Shown: positions 8,533 through 16,502 of the stretch, piece after piece
Layout: the number at the start of each line of letters is the position of its first letter
Position numbering within the stretch: position 1 is the stretch's first letter
DNA from: JAGWRA01 sp035534615
Lineage (GTDB): Bacteria; Acidobacteriota; Vicinamibacteria; Vicinamibacterales; CAVVIG01
Direction of reading: 5' to 3'
Length of the DNA: 64,000 bases
NCBI GenBank assembly: GCA_035534615.1
Contig: DATLRO010000101.1
Coordinates: forward strand, 1-64,000
Made by a program: the position numbers and the translations under genes
Notes under the pieces: generated by a model
The model's database searches: none
Seen by the model: only the letters and a program-made list of their open reading frames with translations
Told to the model about the DNA's origin: nothing

Positions 8533-8557
8533 GGGGCTCCGCCCCGGACCCCGGCTC
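8533..8557. repeat. 25-bp GC-rich REP-like repeat, copy 1
   Basis: The sequence begins GGGGCTCCGCCCCGGACCCC and is identical over 25 bp to 35258-35282. Its first 13 bases can form a small GGGGC/GCCCC hairpin. This copy lies between the converging DUF1648 and TonB-receptor genes and may help terminate both. Confidence 0.7.
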
Positions 8558-8589
8558 GATCGCTCGCGGGGAGCCCGGGCCCTGAGCCC

Positions 8590-11124
8590 TCAGAAAGAGA
8601 CCTGCACGCCGATGTCGAACGCGCGCGGCGGCTGCACGGCGGTCGGCGTCCGGAACGCCGGCCCGCTCACCACGACCTCCTCCACTTCGTTCGCGCGGTT
8701 CAGCAGGTTGTACGCGTCCAGAATCAGATCGAGGCGGTGGCCGTCCACGCGGAAGCCCTTCCGCACGCGCGCGTCCAGCGTCGTCGTGTAGCTGAAGCGC
8801 GAGGCGCCGTTCGGAAACGCGCGGATCGCCTCGGCGCCCTGGCCCAGCCCGGGCACGACCACGAGGCGCGCGAACGGCTGGCCGTCCTGATAGCGGGCGA
8901 TCAGGCCGAGGTGCACGTCTGCGGGAAACCGATAGACTCCGGTGATCTTGATCGTGTACGCGCGATCGCCGAACAGCCGCCCGCGCGCATACGTGGCGGC
9001 ATTCGGGTCGGTGAACAGGTCGCCCACCACGCCCGGGTCGTTCTCCGTCGCCAGGAAGCCGGGATCGGCGGCCAGCCCGTCAGCCCGCCCGGCGGTGGCG
9101 CCGGCCAGCAGGAACAGCCGATCGATCGACGCCTGGACGCTCACCTCCGCGCCGATGAACGTCGAAGTGTCGCCGGCCGGATTGGTGAGGAGATACCGGT
9201 CCTGCCCGAAGCTCGCCGGCAGGCGGCTGTACACCGGAAGAAGCTGCAGCGTGGGACTGTGGAGATCGACTCCGGGATCGGGCAGCCCTGTGACCGCGTA
9301 GCTCGACGCGGGAACCCCGATGTCCACCAGCCCGATCAGCTGACGCGTCCGCGCCGCCACACCGGCCAGACGCAGCCTCAGGCCGGCCCTCGGGCGGGCC
9401 TCGATGCCGACGACCGCCTTGTCCTGGGTCGGTCGCGCAAGCTGCGGATCGAGGCGGGTGAACGCCGGGTCGCCGCCGGTGCCCGGTCCCACCATGGCCA
9501 CCAGCGGGCCGACCGCGGCCGGCGCCAGCGCGGTCGTCCCAGGCGGTGCGTCCCACCGGAACACCCGGGCCACGGGGGCCGCGGGATCGCCATATGCGAG
9601 CAGATCGAGCGGCAGCTGCCAGGCGGACCGCTGGTAGCCGGCGAAGAGTGCCACGCCCCCGGTCCGGCTGGCGTCCCAGCGGACCGTCGCGCGCGGCAGC
9701 CACGAGCCCCAGCGCACGCCGTCGACCGCCCCCGCGGCCGATCCGACCACCGCGTCGTACCGCAGCCCGGCGTCAACCACGACGCGTGAGGCGAGCGCGA
9801 TGTGGTCGCCGACCCAGGCGGCCGCGGTCGTGGCCCGTCGCGACGAGGGGGTGCCCGGACTCGTGTACTGCCACACGCGCGCCGGAATGCCGTCGACCAG
9901 TTCGCCGAGCAGCCCACTGAACGTCGCGTCCGTCTGCACGCGCTCGCCGTCCACCTCCGCGCCCGCGGTCAGCGTCTGATGCCGGCCGAACAGGGGCGGC
10001 GCCGGCGGCGCCACGTGCACGCCGAGCGACCACCGCCGATCGCGATGGAGACCGGCCGCCGCCAGGTCGGGCACCGGCCCGTCGCGCAGGCTGTCGACCA
10101 CGAGTGGACTCACGGCACTGACGCCGGGATCCTGCCGCCGCGCGGTGTAGCTGCCGAAGAGGCGCCAGTCCGTCCCGCCCGGCATGCGATGGGTCCAGGT
10201 GGACTGCAGGTCGATCGACGTGTCGGCTTCGGCGGCCGCCGGCTGACCGTACGCCAGCCGATCCGGAAACGGGTCCCGCACCTGCTGCAGCCAGACGATG
10301 GTGCCGAGGGCGTCGCCGGCCGCCGGCGTGAAGACGAGATGCATGAATCCCGACGCGACGCGCCCCTCGACCGGCAGCGGGCCGCCCCGCACTACCTGGG
10401 TCGAGCGGCTCCAGGAGACGGCTCCGACGACTCCCAGCCGGCCGGCCACGAGCGGTCCGCTCACCAGCAGATCGGCGTGACGCCAGTCGTGCAGGCTCGC
10501 GATCGCCGGCGGACCGGACGCGGACACCGCCTGGACGAACGTCGGGCTCGCCATCGAGGCCTCCCCCGTCTCCATCCACGCCGCCGCCGGCTGCTTCGGC
10601 TCGAGGGACACAGCCAGGCCCGCACCATCCTCGCCGGTCGCCGTCAGACCGGTCGTCATGGTGATCCGCTGCCACAACGACAGGTCGGGGAACAGCAGCG
10701 GGGTCCCGCTCCCGTCGGGGTCGGTGATATCGACGTCGCCGATTCGGAACCGGGTCTGGGTCCACGAGCTGCCGAAGGCGCCGACGCGCGCCGGCGCGCC
10801 GACGTTGAGGTCGCCGTTGGAGAACCGGTCGCTGACGATGGCGGGCTGGGTCGTTTCCAGGACGGCGAACAGGTTGTCGCTCGTGGGCAGGTCGCTCAGC
10901 GTCACCGCGTCCAGCGTCGAGCCGAGGGCGGTGAAACTGCCGGCGGCCGCCGCAGGCCGGGCGGTGGCGGATGGCGCGGCCGGCGCGGCGGGGTCCGGCG
11001 CGATCTGCGCGCCGGCAGGCGCCGCAGCCAGCGCGATGCACGCCGTCGCGGCCCCTGCGAGCATTCCCGGCCGCGGCCATGGCCGGCGCAGGCGGGCGGG
11101 TCGGGTCTGGCCTCTTCTGATCAC
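8590..11124 (-). CDS. TonB-dependent receptor-like outer membrane protein
   Basis: Large outer-membrane barrel protein of 844 residues. A signal peptide (GAATACIALAAAPAGAQ) is followed by a proline/alanine linker. A plug-like domain spans roughly residues 65-170 (DLPTSDNLFAVLETTQPAIV, then FRIGDVDITDPDGSG). The rest is a long Tyr/Trp/Arg-rich beta-barrel with many short strands, ending in the outer-membrane signal phenylalanine (AFDIGVQVSF). No carboxypeptidase-like N-terminal domain is present, unlike many acidobacterial relatives. The ligand is unknown and no obvious TonB box could be assigned. It is convergent with the DUF1648 gene. The next gene upstream on its strand encodes the RIC-family protein. 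Confidence 0.82.
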   Translation of the reverse strand: MIRRGQTRPARLRRPWPRPGMLAGAATACIALAAAPAGAQIAPDPAAPAAPSATARPAAAAGSFTALGSTLDAVTLSDLPTSDNLFAVLETTQPAIVSDRFSNGDLNVGAPARVGAFGSSWTQTRFRIGDVDITDPDGSGTPLLFPDLSLWQRITMTTGLTATGEDGAGLAVSLEPKQPAAAWMETGEASMASPTFVQAVSASGPPAIASLHDWRHADLLVSGPLVAGRLGVVGAVSWSRSTQVVRGGPLPVEGRVASGFMHLVFTPAAGDALGTIVWLQQVRDPFPDRLAYGQPAAAEADTSIDLQSTWTHRMPGGTDWRLFGSYTARRQDPGVSAVSPLVVDSLRDGPVPDLAAAGLHRDRRWSLGVHVAPPAPPLFGRHQTLTAGAEVDGERVQTDATFSGLLGELVDGIPARVWQYTSPGTPSSRRATTAAAWVGDHIALASRVVVDAGLRYDAVVGSAAGAVDGVRWGSWLPRATVRWDASRTGGVALFAGYQRSAWQLPLDLLAYGDPAAPVARVFRWDAPPGTTALAPAAVGPLVAMVGPGTGGDPAFTRLDPQLARPTQDKAVVGIEARPRAGLRLRLAGVAARTRQLIGLVDIGVPASSYAVTGLPDPGVDLHSPTLQLLPVYSRLPASFGQDRYLLTNPAGDTSTFIGAEVSVQASIDRLFLLAGATAGRADGLAADPGFLATENDPGVVGDLFTDPNAATYARGRLFGDRAYTIKITGVYRFPADVHLGLIARYQDGQPFARLVVVPGLGQGAEAIRAFPNGASRFSYTTTLDARVRKGFRVDGHRLDLILDAYNLLNRANEVEEVVVSGPAFRTPTAVQPPRAFDIGVQVSF

Positions 11125-11181
11125 AAGGGAGCGGCCCGCGCGGGACGAGCCGGTTTCAGGCCGCGCGGGCGCCTCACCGCA

Positions 11182-11910
11182 TTATGCGCCTTCCGCCTCG
11201 AGCGCCAACGCCCGTGGGAACAGGAGGTTGTTCTCCAGGTGCACGTGGTCGTGCAGATCGTGCTCGAAGTCGGCCAGCTCCTGGAAGCACGCCCGATACG
11301 TGGCGCACCCATCCGCCGGCGCGGCGTAATCCTGGCTGAGCTTCCGGATGGCGGCCATGTCGTCGCCCGCCTGCTGGTGTTCCTGCATCATCACCGCGAT
11401 CGGCCCGTCCGGCGACGGCAGCTGCCCCGCCGGGCCCGGGACCGTCCGCGCGTGACGCGCCGCGGCCGCCAGCTCGCGCATCAGCGGGAACAGGATGCGC
11501 TCCTCCTTGATCATGTGCTGTTCCAGATCGTCGGACAGCTGGGCGAAGGTCCGGGCGATCACGAGCAGCTCGGGATGATTCCTGCCGTGCACCTTGGCGA
11601 TCTTGGCCGTATGCTCGCGCAGTATCGGCGCCGCCTCCCGGATGTACCGGTGATGGTTCTCCTCGATGTAGGAGGTCAGCAGGTCGATCGACCAGGTCGC
11701 GAACCTGGGCGCGGTGGCCGCCGACGCGTCCGGACAGTTCGACAAGGCGGCCAGAATCTCGGCCGTGTCGACGCCGCGCTCGCGCGACACGGTGTCCAGC
11801 GGCCGGTTGCCGCGGCAGCAGAAATCAATGCCGTACTTCTCGAACACGGCAGCCGCTCTGGGGTTGGCCGCCACGATCGCGCCGATTTCGGAGTGCTCCG
11901 TCACTACCAT
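11182..11910 (-). CDS. Iron-sulfur cluster repair di-iron protein (RIC/YtfE/ScdA family)
   Basis: Cytosolic di-iron protein that restores Fe-S clusters damaged by nitric oxide or oxidants, 242 residues. The ScdA-type N-terminal domain carries the signature IDFCCRGNRPL (C31-C32). The C-terminal hemerythrin-like domain supplies the metal ligands: ENHHRYIREAAP, HMIKEERILFPLM, MMQEHQQAGDDM and DHVHLENNLLFPRAL. The start is placed at the second of two ATGs (11910), 6 nt after AGGAGG. The open frame extends upstream to 11982 but has no ribosome site there. An FNR-like dyad and a -10 element lie just upstream, which suits anaerobic or nitrosative control. Confidence 0.92.
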   Translation of the reverse strand: MVVTEHSEIGAIVAANPRAAAVFEKYGIDFCCRGNRPLDTVSRERGVDTAEILAALSNCPDASAATAPRFATWSIDLLTSYIEENHHRYIREAAPILREHTAKIAKVHGRNHPELLVIARTFAQLSDDLEQHMIKEERILFPLMRELAAAARHARTVPGPAGQLPSPDGPIAVMMQEHQQAGDDMAAIRKLSQDYAAPADGCATYRACFQELADFEHDLHDHVHLENNLLFPRALALEAEGA

Positions 11911-11940
11911 CATCAACCTCCTGGCCTGTGCCATATCCTT

Positions 11941-11983
11941 ACTGTATCGGGGTACGACCGATCGTCCTATGACGCCGGTCATA
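11941..11983 (-). promoter_or_regulatory. FNR/DNR-like dyad at -41.5 with -10 element upstream of the RIC gene
   Basis: The dyad TATGAC-GCCG-GTCATA (11968-11983) has perfect 6-bp arms and the 4-bp spacing of Crp/Fnr-family sites. On the minus strand a -10-like TACAGT lies at 11946-11941. A start at 11934 puts the dyad centre exactly at -41.5, the class II activator position. The half-site differs from the FNR consensus TTGAT, so the regulator is uncertain. A Crp/Fnr gene lies at 58950-59639. Confidence 0.5.
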
Positions 11984-12026
11984 CGCCGTCCGGGCGCTCT
12001 CCCCGGGTCCGGGATACGCTGACACC

Positions 12027-12860
12027 ATGCCGATCAGGCTGATTGCCATCGACATCGACGGCACGCTGCTCGACAGCCAGGGCCGGCTGCCCGACCGCAA
12101 CCGGGAGGCCATTGCGGCGGCGCGCGACCGTGGCATCGCGGTCGCGCTCGTCACCGGCCGCAGCTTCCACTTCGCGCGCCCCGTGGCGGCCCAACTGGCC
12201 GACGGCCTCGCGCTCATCGTCAACAACGGCGCGCTGATCAAGTCCGGCGCGGGGGAGACCCTTGCCCGCCGCCTGCTGCGCCGTGACGTCGCGCGCGCCC
12301 TCCTCGCCGTCACCCTCGACTTCCGTGACGGCACCGCGCTCATCTTCGACCGGCCGGACGGCCGGCCGGTGGTGTACGACCGGATGGACTGGACGCAGGC
12401 GAATCGGCGGGGCTACTACGAGAAGAACCGGGCGTTCCTCGCGCGGGTCGACGATCTGGGCGACGCGCTCACCGAGGATCCGATCCAGGTGATGTTCAAC
12501 GGAGGGATCGCGCGGATGCGGACGCTCGCGGAGCGGCTCGCGGAGCCGGCAGGCGCGCGCGAGTACGCGGTCGCGCTGACCGAGTACCCGCACCGCGACT
12601 TCTCGCTCGTCGACGTGGTGGATCGGGAGTGTTCGAAGGGAACCGCGCTGGCCGCCTGGGCGTCCCGGCTCGGCGTCCCGGCCGCCGAAGTCATGGCGGT
12701 CGGCGACAACCTGAACGACCGGGAGATGCTGGCCTTCGCCGGCGTCCCCGTTGTGATGGGCAACGCCTCGCCGGCCCTGAAGGCGTCGGGCTGGCACGTG
12801 GCGCCGTCGAACGACGAGGCCGGACTGGCGTCCGCCATCCTCGCCTTCGCACTCGCCTGA
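12027..12860 (+). CDS. Cof-type HAD-superfamily hydrolase (IIB)
   Basis: Probable sugar-phosphate or cofactor phosphatase, cytosolic, 277 residues. Motif I DIDGTLLDSQG supplies the catalytic aspartates D9 and D11. Motif II is the threonine in ALVTGRS, and motif III/IV is KGTALAAWASRLGV followed by AVGDNLNDREML near residue 225. The cap (residues about 85-190) is inserted between motifs II and III as in the Cof/IIB class. The ATG at 12027 gives the expected N terminus directly before motif I. It is divergent from the RIC gene and convergent with the cupredoxin gene. The substrate cannot be told from sequence. Confidence 0.92.
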   Translation: MPIRLIAIDIDGTLLDSQGRLPDRNREAIAAARDRGIAVALVTGRSFHFARPVAAQLADGLALIVNNGALIKSGAGETLARRLLRRDVARALLAVTLDFRDGTALIFDRPDGRPVVYDRMDWTQANRRGYYEKNRAFLARVDDLGDALTEDPIQVMFNGGIARMRTLAERLAEPAGAREYAVALTEYPHRDFSLVDVVDRECSKGTALAAWASRLGVPAAEVMAVGDNLNDREMLAFAGVPVVMGNASPALKASGWHVAPSNDEAGLASAILAFALA

Positions 12861-12919
12861 TCGGAGCGCCGGGCCGCCCCCCGGCCCGGCCCGGCCGACG
12901 CGGCCCGCGCCAGTCGCGT

Positions 12920-13531
12920 CTACTGCAGCGTGAAATCGACCGTCGTCGTCTTGCCGTTCTCCACGGTCATCGGGCGCGCTACGGCCTTCAGCGCCCCCTC
13001 GTGCCAGACGGCCAGCGTGTATTTGCCGGGCGGCACGTTGCTGATCGTGTAGCGGCCGTCGCTGCCGCTCGTGGCGAAGTACGGATTCTGCAGCACGACG
13101 ACGAAACCGAGCATGTGCGGGTGGATCAGGCACATCTGCCGGTACGCGCACGGCACGTTCGCGCACGTGCTGTACGTGTGCGTCTTCGTCGCCCCCTGTC
13201 CCCAGGCCCCGAGATTGAAGCCGCCGTAATCGGGTGAGAAGACGTTGTGCTTGAACGAATCCTCGTTGTGATATTCGACCGCCGTCCCGAGCATAACCGG
13301 CAGGACGTGCGGAATGAATCTCTTGAAGTGCTGGTTCATGACCGGCGGCTTGGCCGGGCGCTTGAACGAACCGTCGGCGTGCACGATGTACACGACCGTG
13401 TCGGCACTTGCCTGGCCATGGGCCCTGACGGTGCCGGCAATCGTGCCGCCGGCCGCACCGAGGGCCGGTGCGACCAGCCCGACGGCAAGCGCCACGGCGA
13501 CCGCGGACACGAACGAACGAACTCTGGTCAT
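12920..13531 (-). CDS. Exported cupredoxin-like blue-copper protein with carboxypeptidase-regulatory-type end
   Basis: Secreted protein of 203 residues with signal peptide (FVSAVAVALAVGLVAPALGA). The probable copper ligands are H95 in SFKHNVFSPD and C134, H137, M140 in QMCLIHPHM. The ligand loop C-x2-H-x2-M is two residues shorter than in plastocyanin (C-x2-H-x4-M). Two further cysteines (C123, C128) may form a disulfide. From about residue 150 comes a beta segment (SGSDGRYTISNVPPGKYTLA) of the carboxypeptidase-regulatory/CNA-B kind. The start at 13531 is chosen because AGGAG lies 8 nt upstream. It follows the di-haem cytochrome gene on the same strand by 123 bp, so the two may exchange electrons. 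Confidence 0.8.
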   Translation of the reverse strand: MTRVRSFVSAVAVALAVGLVAPALGAAGGTIAGTVRAHGQASADTVVYIVHADGSFKRPAKPPVMNQHFKRFIPHVLPVMLGTAVEYHNEDSFKHNVFSPDYGGFNLGAWGQGATKTHTYSTCANVPCAYRQMCLIHPHMLGFVVVLQNPYFATSGSDGRYTISNVPPGKYTLAVWHEGALKAVARPMTVENGKTTTVDFTLQ

Positions 13532-13654
13532 CTGGACTTCTCCTTCCGGGCTGGCCGTCCTGCGACGCCAGAACCGGCGCCGGCGGGACCGGCTCCCTTC
13601 GCATGGGGAACCGGTCACGCGTATTCTGGTGCGAGCGGACAAACCTGCGTCACG

Positions 13655-14689
13655 TCAGTGCGCGTACGCGGCGACGGCGGTCTCCTGGAAGGGACGCGCC
13701 TGCGGCGTGTAGCGGAGCAGGTAATAGTACGCGGCCGCCGCTTCATCCTGGCTGAGATAGTAGAACACCGGCATGTCGCCGCGACGCAGGAACGCCGGCG
13801 TTCCCATCAGGATCGGGGCGCCGTGGACCACCTTCTGCACGAACAGCGCCATCGAATCGTCCCGGACCAGCGAGGCGAGCGACGGCCGGATGCCTTCGAG
13901 CTGCAGCTGCGGGTTCTTGCCGGGGCCGGTCGCATCGTGACAGATGTGGCACGTCCCCTTGACCAGCAGCTCTCCGACGCGCTGATAGGGTTCCTCGATC
14001 GTCATCTGCCGGGCCTGGGCGCCGGGCACGCCGGCGAGCAGATCCAGGTAGGCTTCGAGCGCCTTGACCTCGTCCGGCGAGAGACGCCGGAACGGCGGCA
14101 TCTTCTTGCCGCCGTTGACGAGCCGGTCGTGCAGCGTCGCCTGCCCGGTCTTGACCAGGCTCTCGGCGAACGACGCCGGCACCGACGCGCCCGTCTGCTT
14201 GAGCCGCGCCATCGTCATCTGCAGCGACGCCCCCTGGACCGGTCCGATGAGCGAATTGATCTCGGGCGGCACCCCCTCGCCCTTCGGCCCGTGGCATCCC
14301 TCGCAGTTGAGCCGGTACAGGTCGCTGCCGGTCATGGTGAACGTCTGGCCGACCTTGTTCAGCACCAGTCTGATAGTCGGGGGCGGCGGCACGATCGGGG
14401 ACTCGCCGGCGGGCGGCGGCGGTCCGAACGCAAACGTGTCTCCCATCGCGGTGTTCCGGAGGTCCAGCCGCTGCACGGCCAGCCAGCTCGGTCCCACGAC
14501 CGGCGAGACGACGACGCCGGTGTCATTCAACGCGCGCGGCGCCTGTGCCGCCCGCAGGGTCGTCGTCGCCGACGCCAGACCGAGCACGACGAGGCCGACC
14601 GCCACCGAACCGGCCACCAGGCCGAGCGCCCGCCGGCGGGCAGGCACCCGCCGGGCCACTTCCCCGATTTCACGCACGAAACGAATCAT
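13655..14689 (-). CDS. Membrane-anchored di-haem c-type cytochrome
   Basis: Periplasmic electron carrier of 344 residues. An uncleaved N-terminal helix (residues 21-41, ALGLVAGSVAVGLVVLGLAS) anchors it. Two class I haem domains follow: CEGCH at 129-133 with probable axial methionine M197 in GGKKMPPF, and CHICH at 247-251 with a probable axial methionine in RRGDMPVFYYLS. Domain 1 is preceded by a proline-rich stretch. ATG at 14689 has GGAGGG 5 nt upstream; the longer open frame is not supported. It is downstream of htrA behind a strong hairpin and upstream of the cupredoxin gene. The physiological partner is unknown. Confidence 0.9.
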   Translation of the reverse strand: MIRFVREIGEVARRVPARRRALGLVAGSVAVGLVVLGLASATTTLRAAQAPRALNDTGVVVSPVVGPSWLAVQRLDLRNTAMGDTFAFGPPPPAGESPIVPPPPTIRLVLNKVGQTFTMTGSDLYRLNCEGCHGPKGEGVPPEINSLIGPVQGASLQMTMARLKQTGASVPASFAESLVKTGQATLHDRLVNGGKKMPPFRRLSPDEVKALEAYLDLLAGVPGAQARQMTIEEPYQRVGELLVKGTCHICHDATGPGKNPQLQLEGIRPSLASLVRDDSMALFVQKVVHGAPILMGTPAFLRRGDMPVFYYLSQDEAAAAYYYLLRYTPQARPFQETAVAAYAH

Positions 14690-14782
14690 CGCATCCCTCC
14701 ACGACGCGGGCCGTCCAGCGGCCGGGGCGCAGGCCACCAGCCGGGCCGGGCACACGTCGCCCCGGATCACGGGTCAGATAGG

Positions 14783-14826
14783 CCCCGGGGAGCCGCCGGC
14801 CGGCCCCGACCGGCGGCTCCCCGGGG
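14783..14826 (-). terminator. Perfect 17-bp hairpin downstream of htrA
   Basis: Arms 14783-14799 (CCCCGGGGAGCCGCCGG) and 14810-14826 are fully complementary with a 10-nt loop. It sits 79 bp beyond the htrA stop and 94 bp before the cytochrome start, both on the minus strand. No U-tract follows, so termination would rely on the hairpin alone or on Rho; a REP-like role is also possible. Confidence 0.55.
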
Positions 14827-14904
14827 AAAGCCCGACCACAGCGTAACGGCCTTTTGCCGGCTGGGCAAGCTGAAGTACCGGAGAGCCGCCGGACGGGCGG
14901 ACCG

Positions 14905-16389
14905 CTACTCGCGCGGCATGGAAATGAACAGCTGGGTCCCGCGCCGCGAGATGAGCAGGAACGCCGTCTGTCCCTGGCCCACCTGCCGCAGGGCGTCGGC
15001 CGCCTGGGATGCGCCGTGCACCGGCTGGCGGTTCACCGCCAGGATGACGTCGCCCGGCTCCACGCCGGCGTCGTCGGCCGCGCTGCCCGGCTGCACCGCT
15101 TCGACGATCGCGCCGTTGGTGCCGGCCGGCAGGCCGAGGCGCCGCGCCATGTCCGGCGTCACGTCGCTGAGGGTCAGGCCGAAGCTCGCGCCGCTGGTCG
15201 TCGCGCCGCTGGTCTGGCCTTCCAGATGCAGCTCGGTGATCGTCGTGTCGATCATCTGCGGCTGGCCGTTCCGGTAGATCTTCATGTGCACGCGCGTGCC
15301 GGGCGCGGTGCCGGTCACGAGGTCCGACAGCTGATTGCTGGTCTTGATCTCCGTGCCGTTGAAGGCGACGATCACGTCACCGGGCAGGAGGCCGGCGCGC
15401 GAGGCCGGCGAGTCGTTCTCCACCTGTCGTACCAGCACGCCCTCGGTCTTCGGCAGGCCCAGCCCCTTGGCTTCGCTGTCGGTGACCTGCACCATGACGA
15501 CCCCGAGGTACCCGCGGATGACCCGGCCCTTCTTGAGCTGCGGCAGCAGCTGCTTGGCGATGTTGATCGGAATGGCGAAGCCGATGCCGATGAAGCCCCC
15601 CTCCTGGCCGCTGGCCAGGATCGCGGAGTTGATGCCGACCACGTGCCCCTTGACGTTGACGAGCGGGCCGCCGGAATTCCCCGGATTGATCGACGCGTCG
15701 GTCTGAATCATGTTCTGGTACCGGCCGCTCGCCTCCTGGTAGGGCCGTCCCAGCGCGCTGATCACGCCGACGGTGACGGTGTGGCTGTAGGCGAACGGGT
15801 TCCCGATCGCCATGACCCAGTCCCCCGGCTCGAGCTTGCTCGAATCACCGAGCGTCGCGGTCGGCAGATCGGTGGGACCGCCGACCAGCTTGATCAGCGC
15901 GATGTCCGACAGCGGGTCGTGGCCGATGACCTTCGCGTCGTACAGGTGGCTCTGCTTGTAGAGCCTGACCCGGATCTTGTCGGCCCCCTTGATGACGTGA
16001 TTGTTCGTGAGGATCTCGCCGTCCTTCGAGATGATGAACCCGGAGCCGAGCGCCCGTTCGATCTGCTCCTGCGGCTGCTGCTGCTGGAACGGCGCCCCGA
16101 AGAACTGCTGGAAGAAGTCGTTCCCGAACTGCTTCTGGGAGGGCGCCTTCACGTGCGACTCGGTCGTGATGTAGACGACGACCGGGTTCTCCTCCCTCGC
16201 GATGTTCCGGAACAGATTCGTGTCCATCGGAATCCCGGGATTGCCGGGCACCGGCTGCTGCACGACCTCCGCGGGCGACGGCGCGGCATCCGACTGGGTC
16301 GTCAGGTCCAGCCGGGAGGCCAGCACGAGTCCGACCATCACCGAGGCCACGATGATGACGATGAGATAAGGGGTTCTGATCCTGCGCAT
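14905..16389 (-). CDS. Periplasmic serine protease of the Do/HtrA (DegP/DegQ) family
   Basis: Envelope quality-control protease, 494 residues. An N-terminal hydrophobic helix (residues 8-25) serves as signal or anchor. The trypsin-like domain has the full triad: H131 in LTNNHVIKG, D162 in LSDIALIKL and S239 in INPGNSGGPL. A glutamine-rich LA-loop-like segment (residues 94-108) precedes the triad, as in DegP/DegQ. Two PDZ domains follow, near 290-380 (GYLGVVMVQV) and 400-490 (GDVILAVNRQPVHG). AGGAGAGG lies 6 nt before ATG. The next gene upstream on this strand encodes the peptidase-propeller-barrel protein, 113 bp away. Confidence 0.96.
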   Translation of the reverse strand: MRRIRTPYLIVIIVASVMVGLVLASRLDLTTQSDAAPSPAEVVQQPVPGNPGIPMDTNLFRNIAREENPVVVYITTESHVKAPSQKQFGNDFFQQFFGAPFQQQQPQEQIERALGSGFIISKDGEILTNNHVIKGADKIRVRLYKQSHLYDAKVIGHDPLSDIALIKLVGGPTDLPTATLGDSSKLEPGDWVMAIGNPFAYSHTVTVGVISALGRPYQEASGRYQNMIQTDASINPGNSGGPLVNVKGHVVGINSAILASGQEGGFIGIGFAIPINIAKQLLPQLKKGRVIRGYLGVVMVQVTDSEAKGLGLPKTEGVLVRQVENDSPASRAGLLPGDVIVAFNGTEIKTSNQLSDLVTGTAPGTRVHMKIYRNGQPQMIDTTITELHLEGQTSGATTSGASFGLTLSDVTPDMARRLGLPAGTNGAIVEAVQPGSAADDAGVEPGDVILAVNRQPVHGASQAADALRQVGQGQTAFLLISRRGTQLFISMPRE

Positions 16390-16502
16390 GCTCGTCCTCT
16401 CCTGTTACTCCTCCGATGAACCCAGCCGCCGATGACTGCGACCGGCGCGTCACGGACCGCCGTCCCTGGCGGCCCGCGACCGGTCCGCCTGCAGGCTTCC
16501 GA

